A stretch of DNA of 64,000 bases from Combretum micranthum (lineage: Eukaryota > Streptophyta > Magnoliopsida > Myrtales > Combretaceae): positions 558,001 to 622,000 of the forward strand of contig JAMXBD010000720.1 of NCBI GenBank assembly GCA_024138025.1, read 5' to 3'. Of this stretch, positions 34,959 to 45,228 are shown piece by piece. Position 1 is the stretch's first letter. Every line of letters starts with the position of its first letter. Below the pieces are notes generated by a model. That model ran no database searches. It worked only from the letters and a program-made list of their open reading frames with translations, and was not told where the DNA came from. Position numbers and translations under genes: made by a program.

Positions 34959-36168
34959 TTACATGCAGATGTAAAGCTTAGGGCTAGGTACTTTATCATA
35001 AATTTTGGTACCAAATGGATATATTCCAGCAAGATTACTAGTCGAGTCAGGTAATTTGAAAATTTTGACTCCGTTCAAAATTGCAGAAGCATATCTTGCC
35101 GCAAAGTCGGTGTTAACGCCAAGGGATATCACTATGGCCTTTTCAAACTCATATATTTTTGAGCTATTGGCAACATAATCTCTACAGATAGGTCTGCCAG
35201 TATCACCACTCCACCTTATGACATCTGCATGTTCTTTGACTATATTGTTAATAGATTTGGGAAATCCTTTCATTAACTTGCCATATATTTTTCCTGATTT
35301 CACAGAAGTGAAGCCTAACTCAACATCAAATGACCAAATTAATGTTTCTTGCAAAACGTCACCTCCGGATGAGAATACCTGCTTGGCTGAGAACACCCTA
35401 GCTGTGGAATACACCTTTTCTGGTGCTGTATACGAAGGCACCTGAGAAGAATAGTCGATCTGGACCTTAGACCTAAGTGTTGTTTTAATATCAACAGTAG
35501 GATAAATGAAATAATCACTATCATGAACCCATCGATGGGACATGCTGGTATCTTGTTCAGGAGAGATGGATGGGCCCCCGATGTTTACCCTGTACATTGT
35601 CTCCAGTATTGTTTGGTCTCCAATGAAAAGGTGCAAAGGCCTTCCAACAAGAGGAAGTCTAATATCTTGGATGTAAAGATTCAGAGGGATGGGGATGAGT
35701 TCAATTTTGTTAACAAAATCATATGCAAGGGAATAATTTGTGGACGCAAAACATTGTAATCCCTTAAAGGATGTGTTGGGTAAGAATAGTTTCCGGTCTG
35801 AAGGAGGGTATACTTTCCAATACTGACAGTGAATTGTGCATTAGATATGTTAAAATCTTGAACTGAATGAAGATAAAAATGAAGACGAACAAACTTAGGA
35901 CCAGATGAGACAAAAAAGGCTTGAGTAAAAGTAGTTTGAAAGGTACAATTACAAGTTTTATATGTTCGGTGGTATCAGGATCCACATAAGTTGCTTCAGT
36001 CGTGCCACTTCCATTTGAGCATTTCACTAGGTATGCAACTGGCTGATATTCATCTGAAGAGTGACAGTGGAAGATGGTTTCCATTGCCATGTCTGCTGGC
36101 TTGACTGCTATACATAGTAGGAAAAGGAAGTATGTAATCATCACGAGATGGCAATGGAGTACTGTCAA
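34959..36168 (-). pseudogene. CrRLK1L receptor kinase ectodomain remnant (malectin-like), kinase missing
   Basis: A FERONIA-type extracellular region. From 36168 the frame starts with a signal-peptide-like stretch (ITYFLFLLCIAVKPADMA) and reads YLVKCSNGSGTT. After a frameshift near 35945 it reads QAFFVSSGPKFVRLHFYLHS. After another near 35740 it stays open to the stop at 34959: YDFVNKIELIPIPLNLYIQD, LETMYRVNIGGPSISPEQDT, YTAPEKVYSTARVFSAKQVF, EHADVIRWSGDTGRPICRDY, then ILNGVKIFKLPDSTSNLAGI. These are the two tandem malectin-like modules in family order. The reading stops where a transmembrane helix and kinase should follow; neither lies within 1.4 kb downstream. The family senses cell-wall state and RALF peptides. 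The last 225 codons are still open, so a truncated secreted product cannot be fully excluded. Confidence 0.85.
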
Positions 36169-38102
36169 AGGAGGTGTCTGTGCTCTTTGAATCCCTCATC
36201 TTGAAGTGCCGAAGCAAAACAGCTGAGATCTCTGATAACACAGCTAAGATTTTCAATGCTAGGATTTGCCCAAAGACCTACTCTGAATAATGCTGGATAT
36301 AAGCAAAGTCGTGAGCAGAGGTAATTATGATAGCATGAAGTTTGCAGATAGCAATGAAAAATGGTATTGGGGTATAGGATGGCCTTTGGGCTACAGATAC
36401 ATGCCTATATAGTAAGAATTTCCACTATTTGAGGTAAAGGTTATTTTGTGAAACACGTTCTCCACTCAGCATTTCAAAGAATGTGCTCACTAAATTATGC
36501 TTATTGGTGAGCTTGAGACTACCTTTGGCACTATAATCAAGCCTCTCCTTTTTGACCTGTAGGTGTGACAGGTTCGAGGTAGGCTGCCAGTATATGTATC
36601 CACTCACACGAGCTAGGAAGCACTTTATGCACTGATGAGATGATAACTTTATTTAAAACAAACAAAACTTTGTTGTGGGGTTGAGGCTCCAGCAATCACT
36701 GTAGTTTTAATTGGGTTGTGCAATATGGTTTTAGAAAAAGCAGTGTTTCCACTCAACTGGACTTCCAAGGTGCCATTGTTGGTCTCCACAAGATAATTCA
36801 AGAAAGGTTCTTCGTAAATTGCTTTATAAATATGAGCAGATTGAATGATTTTAATATTGAAACAATTGTGGTGTTGCTTAAGAGCCTATCCATAAAAGTT
36901 CCTTATAATTGGAATAGGGGATGTTCTAAAACAAACACCCCCCTTTTTGATGCAGCTGAGTCAGAAGAGAATAACCAGATTAACTTTCAGAAGAATTTTT
37001 TTAGTTTTCCTTTCAGTTAACTGTATTGAGGATAGAAATCTAGCAGTTAAAATATCCCTTATATTTCCTCTTTCTAGAGCTGTGTACACAAGCACAATTG
37101 AAGAATGGATTCTTTTAAATCATGCCAGAATCATCATTGCACACTAGGTTTATATTTCCTCTTGCTAATCATTTGTTTGATTGTTGGAGCGATTAAGGAG
37201 CATCACTGATGTGGTGATTTTCTAATGTTTGTTACTACTTCGTTTCACATTCAAACAATAAGATCCTCTTCGGTTCCCATTCATCTATGAAGATCAATGT
37301 CATAGGCATCGTTTTCTATCCATTTGTAGTATGTACCAGCATAATGGTTGAGTAGAAAAAGACTGGCCCTCCCTCTCGCAGGTGTTGTATGGTTCTCTCT
37401 AGGAAGCTGAAGTCCTATTCCAGGAAGCCCAAGTAAAATGTCAGAGATAAGATGCTGAATTAACTGATTGGATCTTACGTTAACAGGAACACCATGAATA
37501 GAACAAGGTTGAAGGTAAATCAAAGGGTATGTTTAATCAGGGGCTAATCATCTGAAAACAGAAACTTTTCAAATTTTGTTATTAGAGAATTTTATTAAAA
37601 AATTGTCACTTTTTTTAGGTATACTAATATGAATTATTTGTTTTTTATATTGTTTTAAAAATTTTGATGAGCTCCAAGCTCAACTGTAGCCCATATCAGG
37701 AGGATCTAATACTACTTTCCCACTTAGGGAGTAAAACTACTGCCCATTTCGAACATATGAAGACCATAACAATATCTCAGTCTACCTTTTTTTTTTTTTC
37801 CTTTTCTTTTTGAAAGAATTGTTGCAAATCTTCAAGTCTGGCCATGGCTATCATATGTTTAAAACGAGCATCGTTTGATTTTAGCATATTTTATATGATT
37901 TAAATAGTTAAAAGATGTATATGGGATCTTATTTTCGAATAAAAATACATCTTATGAGCTTTTCAACAATATAAAATTTATCAAAATTGAATATTATATT
38001 TAAAAGTTATTCATTATTTTCTTTTACTTTTTAAAATAATATAACAATTAAGAAAAGTTAAATATTAAATTTTTAAAATTTTTTAATTAGTGAATAGACA
38101 CT
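36169..38102. other. Intergenic stretch upstream of the ectodomain remnant
   Basis: Contains ORFs of 60-100 codons on both strands (for example 36718-37020 + and 37281-37523 -) with no family recognised. The sequence at 36300-37530 is less AT-rich than the average intergenic DNA here and could be another decayed gene. The last 400 bases are AT-rich and end at the target duplication of the Reina element. Confidence 0.4.
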
Positions 38103-38107
38103 AAAAT
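38103..38107. repeat. Left target-site duplication of the Reina element (AAAAT)
   Basis: AAAAT directly before the left LTR. It matches AAAAT at 54030-54034 directly after the right LTR, which fixes the element's outer ends. Confidence 0.75.
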
Positions 38108-38533
38108 TGACATAGGATGGAAATTGTAAAAATAACTAAAATCAATAATAACGATTGATTTCAAAGTCAAGATGCAAAAGATTGCAATTTTATTGAGAAA
38201 TGCTCTCAAATAGGGTTTCAAATATGATAAAAATGTTATGAATCTATAAGCTAGAGTTTCCAAGGCTATTTATATGATTACACAACCATAAAAACGAAAT
38301 AAAAGACATAAAGTCGATTAAAAACAAAGCTGATAGCTTTCGTGCGGCCTGGTCGGCGGCCTTCCTCATATGGCAGTAGCTTTCAAGCTTACGCTGCCGG
38401 CTTAGGTGCCAGTGTGGACTGGCTCCATCAAGGCCAGCCTTTAAGGTTGATAGCCTTGATCCTCATCTTCTTGTTTCGCGTCTTGGACATCTCGAACTTG
38501 TCCAAAAATGTATCAGCTATTTTGTTTGCATCA
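38108..38533 (-). repeat. Reina 3' LTR (left copy)
   Basis: 426 bp, ends TGACATAGG (mutated from TGATGCAGG) ... TTTGCATCA in plus orientation. Homologous along its length to 53624-54029. In the element orientation it begins TGATGCAAACA, right after the purine tract. It contains a GC-rich patch (CTGCCGGCTTAGGTGCCAGT). Confidence 0.9.
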
Positions 38534-38544
38534 TTCTCTCCCAC
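38534..38544 (-). other. Reina polypurine tract
   Basis: TTCTCTCCCAC in plus orientation, i.e. GTGGGAGAGAA on the coding strand, immediately before the LTR start TGATGCAAAC. It overlaps the end of the integrase reading frame by a few bases. Confidence 0.7.
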
Positions 38545-39757
38545 CTACAAAGATCTCGACCTCGAGTTCTCATCAGGATATAAAGGTACATGATTAAGAT
38601 GGAAAAGAAATAAGTCAGCAACATTGAACGTCTTTGAGATTCCCATACTGTCAGGAAGTCCAACTACATATGCATTATCGTTGATCTTCCTTATTATTTG
38701 ATATGGCCCATACTTTCGTGGTTGTAATTTACTATACTTCCCAATTGGAAATCGCTCCTTCCTTAGAAATACCATGACTTGATCTCTTACTGAGAATAAT
38801 TGTTGCCTTCAATGCTTGTTTGCACTCGCTTTGTACTTGGCATTGGCTTTCTCAATCTTTTCTTTAACTTCAGCTGTAGTAGGCTGCCAATTTTCTACCA
38901 TATGTTTAGCTGGTGTACTGAACTCAGATAATCTTGGTAGCTTCACCAAATCCACGGCATGCTGTGGTGTCTTGGTGTAGATAATAGAAAATGGAGATCT
39001 CCCAGTAGTCCTGTGGACTGTACTATTGTAGGCGAACTCTGTTTGGGCAAGTGATAAGTCCCACATCTTTGGCTTCTCTCCACTCCATAAATGAATCTAA
39101 TTATGTTTCCAAGGGTCCTGTTGGTCACCTCACTTTGTCCGTCCGTCTATGGATGAGCTGTACTACTGCAGTTCAACGATGAGTCGAACATAAACCAGAG
39201 TGTCTTCCAGAAATAGCTCAAAAATTTAGTGTCCCTGTTTGATGTGATGGACTTTGGAACCCCATGTAGTCATACTACTTCTTTGAAAAACAACCTGGCA
39301 ATAGCTTGAGCATCAACAGTCTTCCTACATGAAATGAAATGGGCCATCTTAAAAAATCTATCTACAATAACAAAAACTGAGTTAGCACTTTGTTGGGTAC
39401 GAGGCAAACCCAAAATAAAATCTATGGACAAGTCCTCCCAGATGTTCCCATGTACTGGCAAGGGAGTATATAGTCCAGTGTTTTGAGACTGGCCTTTGGA
39501 TGTTTGACATATGTAACACCTCTGCACAATCTTCTCCACATCTCTCTTCAACTGGGGCCAATAATACCTCTCAGCCATTGCAGCAATAGTTTTATCTCTC
39601 CCAAGATGCCTTGCCAATCCTCCTCCATGTAGAGCCTTAATTAATTTTTCTCTCAATGATGATTTAGGGATGCACAACTGGTTACCTTTCATCAAATAGC
39701 CCTCATGTATGTGATACTCACTACAGGACTCCCTGGTACTACACTTTTCTCAGATCT
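38545..39757 (-). pseudogene. Reina integrase (broken)
   Basis: The N-terminal part (from ~39695) carries the zinc-binding HHCC module, H...H in [15 protein letters not shown] and C-x2-C in CYICQTSKG. It is followed by the first catalytic Asp ([13 protein letters not shown]). The next section (39069-39269) has an in-frame TAG and TAG-type changes in [18 protein letters not shown] and HPxTDGQSEVTNRT. The third frame holds WDLSLAQTEFAYNSTVHRTT (39066-38809) and the last the C-terminal GPY module ([19 protein letters not shown], 38775-38545). At least three frame changes, so inactive. The 5' edge coincides with the Tekay insertion. No chromodomain is evident. Confidence 0.88.
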
Positions 39758-39762
39758 CCTTA
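39758..39762. repeat. Target-site duplication of the Tekay element, left (CCTTA)
   Basis: CCTTA immediately before the LTR start at 39763. It matches CCTTA at 50263-50267 immediately after the other LTR. When one copy is removed, the Reina reading frame (...LDFKEI / [10 protein letters not shown]...) continues apart from one TGA. Confidence 0.9.
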
Positions 39763-42524
39763 TGTAAAGACCCGGCCCACTTAACCTAATTATAAGTGTG
39801 CCAAATCTCCCACCACGCATAATACTCAAATATTAGAAACAATATTCAAGTATTATACGTAAGGTCGTCTTAAAAAGAGATGTTTGTAATGACTACCTGT
39901 TTAAAATAGATATAACATTCATATGCTTTGAATTAAAAATTACCACTACATAGGTAGTGGTACAACTATATACAACCATACATAATATTTATACATTACA
40001 ACTTCTCAAGGAACATATAAACATAGAAATCCTACTTACAACCCAACTATATTACAAATACACTTCAACACAAATTACATTCCAAGGTTAACAAACAAGC
40101 CTAAACACTTCAAAAAGAAATTTTCATCAAAAGGAATCCTAAGCATATACTAGGCCTCTCTCCTAGTCATCCGTAGGGTCTTCCCAATCAGTCCCATATC
40201 CCATATCGTCATAGAGCTCATCATCAAAGTCACCTGCAAGATAGCAGCGTGAGCCAAAGGCCCAGTACACAATAATGCAAACAAATACATATGCAATGCT
40301 CACTTAACTAAATGCAATGCAATAAATCATTACAACTTCATTATCTTTTAGTTAAGTGAATAGAACAACACTGGAGTATTCAAACTCCGATTCAAGCTTG
40401 GGAATTCTGGGGTCCTGAGTAACAGCAGCTGCTCAGGGGGTTGATATAGATAGACCGGATACCTATATCTCCTATATCTAACCGATAAAGAACAATAGCT
40501 TCATCTAGGGTTCACACTCCTTTATATAGTCCACTTATCCCGGTCTATAATATCAATTAGTTCAACGGTCCCATACCCGTGAACTAAGACATATTATTTC
40601 CTTCCGAGCCTAAGTAGAGGATATACCGATACAGTTAACCCTATTAGCTACCCACTTAGCCAATAAAAGAAACCACCATTGCATCATGGTGAACCATTGC
40701 ATCATGGATTTGAGTCATTGCATCATGACAAAAGATTGGGCTAAGCGCCTAAACTACCGTGCCATTGCATCATGACAAGGTTGTCGCTCCCCGGATCCGG
40801 ATTCAACGACGTAAAGCACACCCAATTTCAATATCTTTTTATTAATTTTTGATTAAGGTCAAATTGGTATATGCCTATCCTAAGCAACAATCAATCAAAG
40901 TATTGTGTACCTGTACTAGCTCGAGAATCAGTGAAAATAACCGAAAGGGGATCAATCACTGTAAAAAGAAGTAATTACAAACTCACACTTAGTTCAAGTA
41001 TATATTCATCAAATCTCAAGTATAATCATCCAAAGAAATTCAAATAAATCATTACAACATCATCACATAGCATTTAGTTATCATATATTATCATACAATA
41101 CTCAACAAATACTTGAATGATCATTTATCAAGCTTGGGAGAATTTTTAACAACCAATTATAAGTTTTAAACTTTGTTTGAAAAGTGCATCAGTTGAAAAG
41201 AACTAAAATTTAAGCATTGTTACTCTTAAAATTTGTAAAAACTTAAAACATGAGAGTTGTAGATCTCTTTTTAAGCTTTCTAACGCAACTTGAATCACCT
41301 CAAACGGAGGTCGGATGAAAAAGTTATGGTTGAATTACAAATGGCTGCGAAACAGGAGAAAGTCTGCACGGCCGAGTGCATGGCCGTGCTCGAGGCCGTG
41401 CAGAGCATGAAAAAGTGACCCGAGACAAAGTTTTAAACATTTTAAGGGCTGCATGGGCTTGTGCATGGCCGTGCTCGAGGCCGTGCAGGGTAGGAAAATG
41501 TGACCCGAGACGAATTTTTGAGAGTTTTAAGGCCTGCATGGCCATGCACGCCCATGCAGCAGGTTGTGCATACTGGAACAAAAAATAACGAATCCTTTGT
41601 TCTTAAATGCATTTTACACTTCTTAAAATTCTTTAAACTCATTCCAAAGTTCTCATAGCTTGTTATATGATCAATATAACATTCAAACAACATAAACTTC
41701 AACTTTAAACATCAAACAAGTTCAAACACCACTCTACAAGAATCAAACTCTTCTTCATCAACTTCCACCAACCCTAGCACACTTCAAACAATTCTAATAC
41801 TCATCATACTTCAACACTTCAATTCCAAACCACATGAAAGCCTACTACAACCTATCTACAACAACTCAAGCATTCTAAACTTTCCTAACAACTCTACAAC
41901 ACTTCAACAAGAATTTAGTATACCAATTACTCATATTACACACACATGCATATTTCATGGATTAAGGGGAAAATAAAGCATCTTAAACATCAAATAAACT
42001 TACCTCAATGTATATATGAGGCTTGGGGAAGGATTTTTGGTGTGTTGAGTCCAAGATAAGTTGATTTGGGTCTTGAAAATTTTTGGGCTCCTTGAGTTAC
42101 GAATTTTCTTTTCTTTGTTCTGTTTTGGGTTGTCTCACTTCAATTAGACCTTGATGTTTATCTAAATGGTGTTGACTTTTGAGGAGGGCAGATTTGGCAA
42201 GGCTTGGGCCTTATTTGGGCTTAATTATGGACTTGAGTTTGGGCTTGAGTGGGCTTTAAAAATTCTGCTATGTTTAGAATTTTATTTAGGCCTAAAACAA
42301 GCTTAAATTCAACACATATAATTCATTACAATAACAATTAACACTAACATGATAATTTCTAACATGAATAAACTATCAACCTAGATATATTTACCATAGC
42401 TTATATCAAATCACATATGTTATAACACACCCAACATTACAAACACACTAATCCACTCAAAACATACACACATATAATTATCAAATTTAGCATGCATTAA
42501 TATATATAAATTATGGCTATTTCA
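39763..42524 (-). repeat. Tekay 3' LTR (left copy)
   Basis: 2762 bp, TGTAAAGACC...CTATTTCA in plus orientation. It contains four copies of a CATTGCATCATG word (40677-40773), two GC-rich ~84-bp subrepeats rich in GGCCGTGC (41365-41560), and otherwise AT-rich sequence. Short ORFs over the GC-rich subrepeats (41324-41702) are by-products of composition. In element orientation the LTR starts TGAAATAGCC. Confidence 0.93.
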
Positions 42525-42540
42525 CTCTTCCCTCCTTCAA
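42525..42540 (-). other. Tekay polypurine tract
   Basis: CTCTTCCCTCCTTC in plus orientation, GAAGGAGGGAAGAG on the coding strand, abutting the LTR start TGAAATAGCC. Confidence 0.8.
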
Positions 42541-42568
42541 GAAGTTTCGTCCTCGAAACTTACCTCAA

Positions 42569-42700
42569 TCATGATTCAAATAACTCGGGATACTTCTGTC
42601 TCATCATGTTCTCAACTTCCCAAATCGCTTCATGCTCGGATTGGTTACTCCATTGAACTTTTACCATAGGGATTATCTTGTTCCTTAACACTTTATCCAT
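42569..42700 (-). CDS. Tekay chromodomain, C-terminal end of integrase
   Basis: In the frame shifted by one base after the integrase ORF, the coding strand reads EMDKVLRNKIIPMVKVQWSN, then SEHEAIWEVENMMRQKYPEL, FES and a stop. This is the chromodomain of Tekay elements (V-x-W-x-N, E-A-x-W-E, Y-P-x-L-F). Chromodomains bind histone marks and steer insertion to heterochromatin. One missing base near 42700 separates it from the upstream integrase ORF, which otherwise ends in RWIKC. Confidence 0.8.
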   Translation of the reverse strand: MDKVLRNKIIPMVKVQWSNQSEHEAIWEVENMMRQKYPELFES

Positions 42701-43290
42701 CTCCCCAAAATCTTGATAGGCTTTTCCTCTATGGTCAGATCAGGTCGAATTTCTGGTTGATTTGTACCAATAACAGTATCTGGATCTGATATACACTTCC
42801 TCAACTGTGAAACATGGAATACATTGTGTACATCCGATAAATTTGGTGGCAATGCTAACCGGTACGCTAATGGTCCAATTCTTTCCAAGATTTCAAAAGG
42901 ACCTATGTATCTCGGATTCAATTTTCCTCTAACACCAAATCTGATTATTCCTTTGGTTGGAGAGACTCTAAGAAAAACATGATCTCCAACTTCAAATTCC
43001 AACGGTCTTCTTCTCTGATCAGCATAACTTTTGTATCGGTCTTGTGCAACTTTTAATCTTCGCTTAATGAGTTGAATCTTGTCTATCGCCTGTTGAATCA
43101 ATTCTGGACCAATTAGAGCTTTCTCACCTACTTCATCCCAGTGGAGAGGTGATCGACATTTTCTTCCATATAGTGCTTCATATGGAGCCATTTGTATTGC
43201 CGACTGATAACTGTTATTGTAAGCAAATTCGACTAGAGGCAAATAATCATCCCAATTTCTTCCAAAATCCAAGGCACAAGCTCTAAGCAT
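42685..43290 (-). CDS. Tekay integrase, C-terminal part
   Basis: 201 codons continuing the catalytic core after a frameshift at ~43291. It begins MLRACALDFGRNWDDYLPLV. It includes EFAYNNSYQSAIQMAPYEAL and YGRKCRSPLHWDE, then the C-terminal SH3-like module with RYIGPFEILERIGPLAYRLA (GPF/Y motif) and DVHNVFHVSQLRKCI. It runs into the linker before the chromodomain. No internal stops. Confidence 0.88.
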   Translation of the reverse strand: MLRACALDFGRNWDDYLPLVEFAYNNSYQSAIQMAPYEALYGRKCRSPLHWDEVGEKALIGPELIQQAIDKIQLIKRRLKVAQDRYKSYADQRRRPLEFEVGDHVFLRVSPTKGIIRFGVRGKLNPRYIGPFEILERIGPLAYRLALPPNLSDVHNVFHVSQLRKCISDPDTVIGTNQPEIRPDLTIEEKPIKILGRWIKC

Positions 43291-43751
43291 ATCTTCTAAT
43301 ATCTGTATTGTCCTCTCGGATTGCCGTCAGTTTGAGGATGAAAAGCCGTACTAAACTGAAGTTTCGTACCAAGTGCTTCATGTAGACTCTTCCAAAAACG
43401 ACTCACAAAGCGAGTATCCCTATCTGATGTAATCGATACCGGAATACCATGGAGTCTCACTATCTCTTGGATATAAATCCATGCCATTTTCTCCAATGAA
43501 CACCCAACTCTCAATGGTATAAAATGTGATGATTTGGTCAATCTATCCACAATAACCCATATAACTTCATTCTTGGCAGGGGTCTTAGGGAATGCACTCA
43601 CAAAATCCATGGTTATATCATCCCACTTCCATTCCGGAATTGATAATGGTTGCAACTCACCACCAGGTCTTTGATGTTCGATCTTTACTTGCTGGCATGT
43701 TACACACTTGGATACATATTCTGCAACGTCTTTCTTCATATTGTCCACCAA
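43291..43751 (-). CDS. Tekay integrase, zinc-binding end and catalytic core
   Basis: 151 codons. C-x2-C of the zinc module is at CVTCQQVK. The first catalytic Asp is in [15 protein letters not shown] and the second in [15 protein letters not shown]. The QTDG motif is followed at once by a one-base frameshift, after which the third catalytic residue (Glu of GQSER) falls in the other frame. The Tekay integrase as given therefore cannot be made as one chain. Confidence 0.88.
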
Positions 43752-44422
43752 TAATTCTTCTTTAGATCCTTATACATCTTCGTACTCCTGGATGTATTGA
43801 ATACATCGTTGTATGAGCTTCCTTCAGGATTTCTCTCCTCAATTTCCCTCTCTGGTACGAATATTCTATTTCCAAATCTGATAACATCATTTTCATCAAG
43901 TCTCAACTCTTTTCTTCTTCCCTCTCGTACCGCACTTTTTATCTTCACACTTTCTAGATCTTCTTGTTGTCTTTGCTTAATCAAATCCATAAGAGATGGT
44001 CGGAGTGTCAAATTTGCAATCATCACTTCTACTTTGTCCAAAGTTACTTCAATATCTAATCTTCGCAAATCTTCTTGTATTTCTCTTTGACTCGTAATCA
44101 TGGTCGCCATACTCATTTGTTTCTTCCTACTCAAAGCATCGGCTACCACATTGGCTTTTCCCGGATGATATAGAATCTCTACATCATAATCCTTGATTAA
44201 CTCAAGCCATCTTCTTTGACGCATATTCAATTCTTTCTGAGTAAAGATATACTTTAAACTCTTGTGATCCGTGAATATCTTACACTTTTCTCCAAACAAA
44301 TAATGTCTCCACAATTTCAAAGCTAAAACCACTGCTGCAAGTTCTAAGTCATGCACAGGATAATTCTTCTCATGTGGCTTCAATTGTCTAGACGCATAGG
44401 CGATCACTCGGTTGTCTTGCAT
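43736..44422 (-). CDS. Tekay RNase H and integrase N-terminal part
   Basis: 228 codons: RNase H blocks [37 protein letters not shown] and [17 protein letters not shown], then DALSRKK at the end of RNase H. A connector leads to the start of the integrase zinc region. A one-base frameshift at ~43745 separates it from the next segment and another at ~44460 from the RT. Confidence 0.88.
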   Translation of the reverse strand: MQDNRVIAYASRQLKPHEKNYPVHDLELAAVVLALKLWRHYLFGEKCKIFTDHKSLKYIFTQKELNMRQRRWLELIKDYDVEILYHPGKANVVADALSRKKQMSMATMITSQREIQEDLRRLDIEVTLDKVEVMIANLTLRPSLMDLIKQRQQEDLESVKIKSAVREGRRKELRLDENDVIRFGNRIFVPEREIEERNPEGSSYNDVFNTSRSTKMYKDLKKNYWWTI

Positions 44423-45228
44423 CAGAACACATCCAAGACCTTGTATTGAAGCATCGCTATAACTGTGAATTCCTTTCCATTAACGGGTAAAGCTAAGATA
44501 GGTGCAGATATTAATCTTTCCTTCAAGTCTTGAAAGCTTTTCTCACATTGCTCATCCCACTCAAATCTCATATGCTTCCGGGTTAGCTTTGTCAATGAAG
44601 TGGCAATCTTTGAGAATCCCTGAACAAATCTTCGATAATAACCTGCTAAACCCAAGAAACTTCTCACTTCAGTAACATTGGTAGGTCTTGGCCAGTCTAA
44701 TACTGCCTTAATCTTTTCAGGATCAACAGATATCCCATCCTTTGTGATAACATGTCCTAAAAATGCAACTTCTTTCAACCAAAACTCACATTTGCTAAAC
44801 TTAGCATATAACTTCCTTTCCTTCAACCTTTGAAGTACCAAACTTAAATGCTTTTCATGTTCCTCTTCACTTCTTGAATACACTAGGATATCATCTATAA
44901 ATACAATCACAAACCAATCCAAGTAGTCCTTGAATACCCTATTCATAAGATCCATAAAGGCAGCAGGAGCATTCGTCAAACCAAACGGCATAACTAAGAA
45001 TTCGAAATGTCCGTATCGAGTGCGAAAAGCCGTTTTTGGTACATCTTCCGGTTTAATTCGAAGTTGATAGTAACCTGACCTCAAATCAATCTTTGAGAAA
45101 ACTGTCGCTCCTTTTAATTGATCAAACAAATCATCAATACGGGGCAAAGGATACTTATTCTTAATTGTAACTTGATTCAACTCCCTATAATCGATGCACA
45201 TCCGTAGACTTCCATCTTTCTTCTTCAC
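44422..45228 (-). CDS. Tekay reverse transcriptase
   Basis: 268 codons. Conserved RT blocks in order are [66 protein letters not shown], then the catalytic FIDDILVYS and [18 protein letters not shown]. All catalytic Asp residues are present. The reading frame is offset by one base from the gag-protease ORF at ~45275 and lost again at ~44460. Confidence 0.92.
   Translation of the reverse strand: MKKKDGSLRMCIDYRELNQVTIKNKYPLPRIDDLFDQLKGATVFSKIDLRSGYYQLRIKPEDVPKTAFRTRYGHFEFLVMPFGLTNAPAAFMDLMNRVFKDYLDWFVIVFIDDILVYSRSEEEHEKHLSLVLQRLKERKLYAKFSKCEFWLKEVAFLGHVITKDGISVDPEKIKAVLDWPRPTNVTEVRSFLGLAGYYRRFVQGFSKIATSLTKLTRKHMRFEWDEQCEKSFQDLKERLISAPILALPVNGKEFTVIAMLQYKVLDVF

Noticed and set aside
41324..41702. 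Short Ala/Arg/Cys-rich ORFs over the Tekay LTR subrepeats (also 49030-49392)
   Set aside because: They are produced by the GC-rich GGCCGTGC repeats and appear in both LTRs in shifted frames; no protein evidence.
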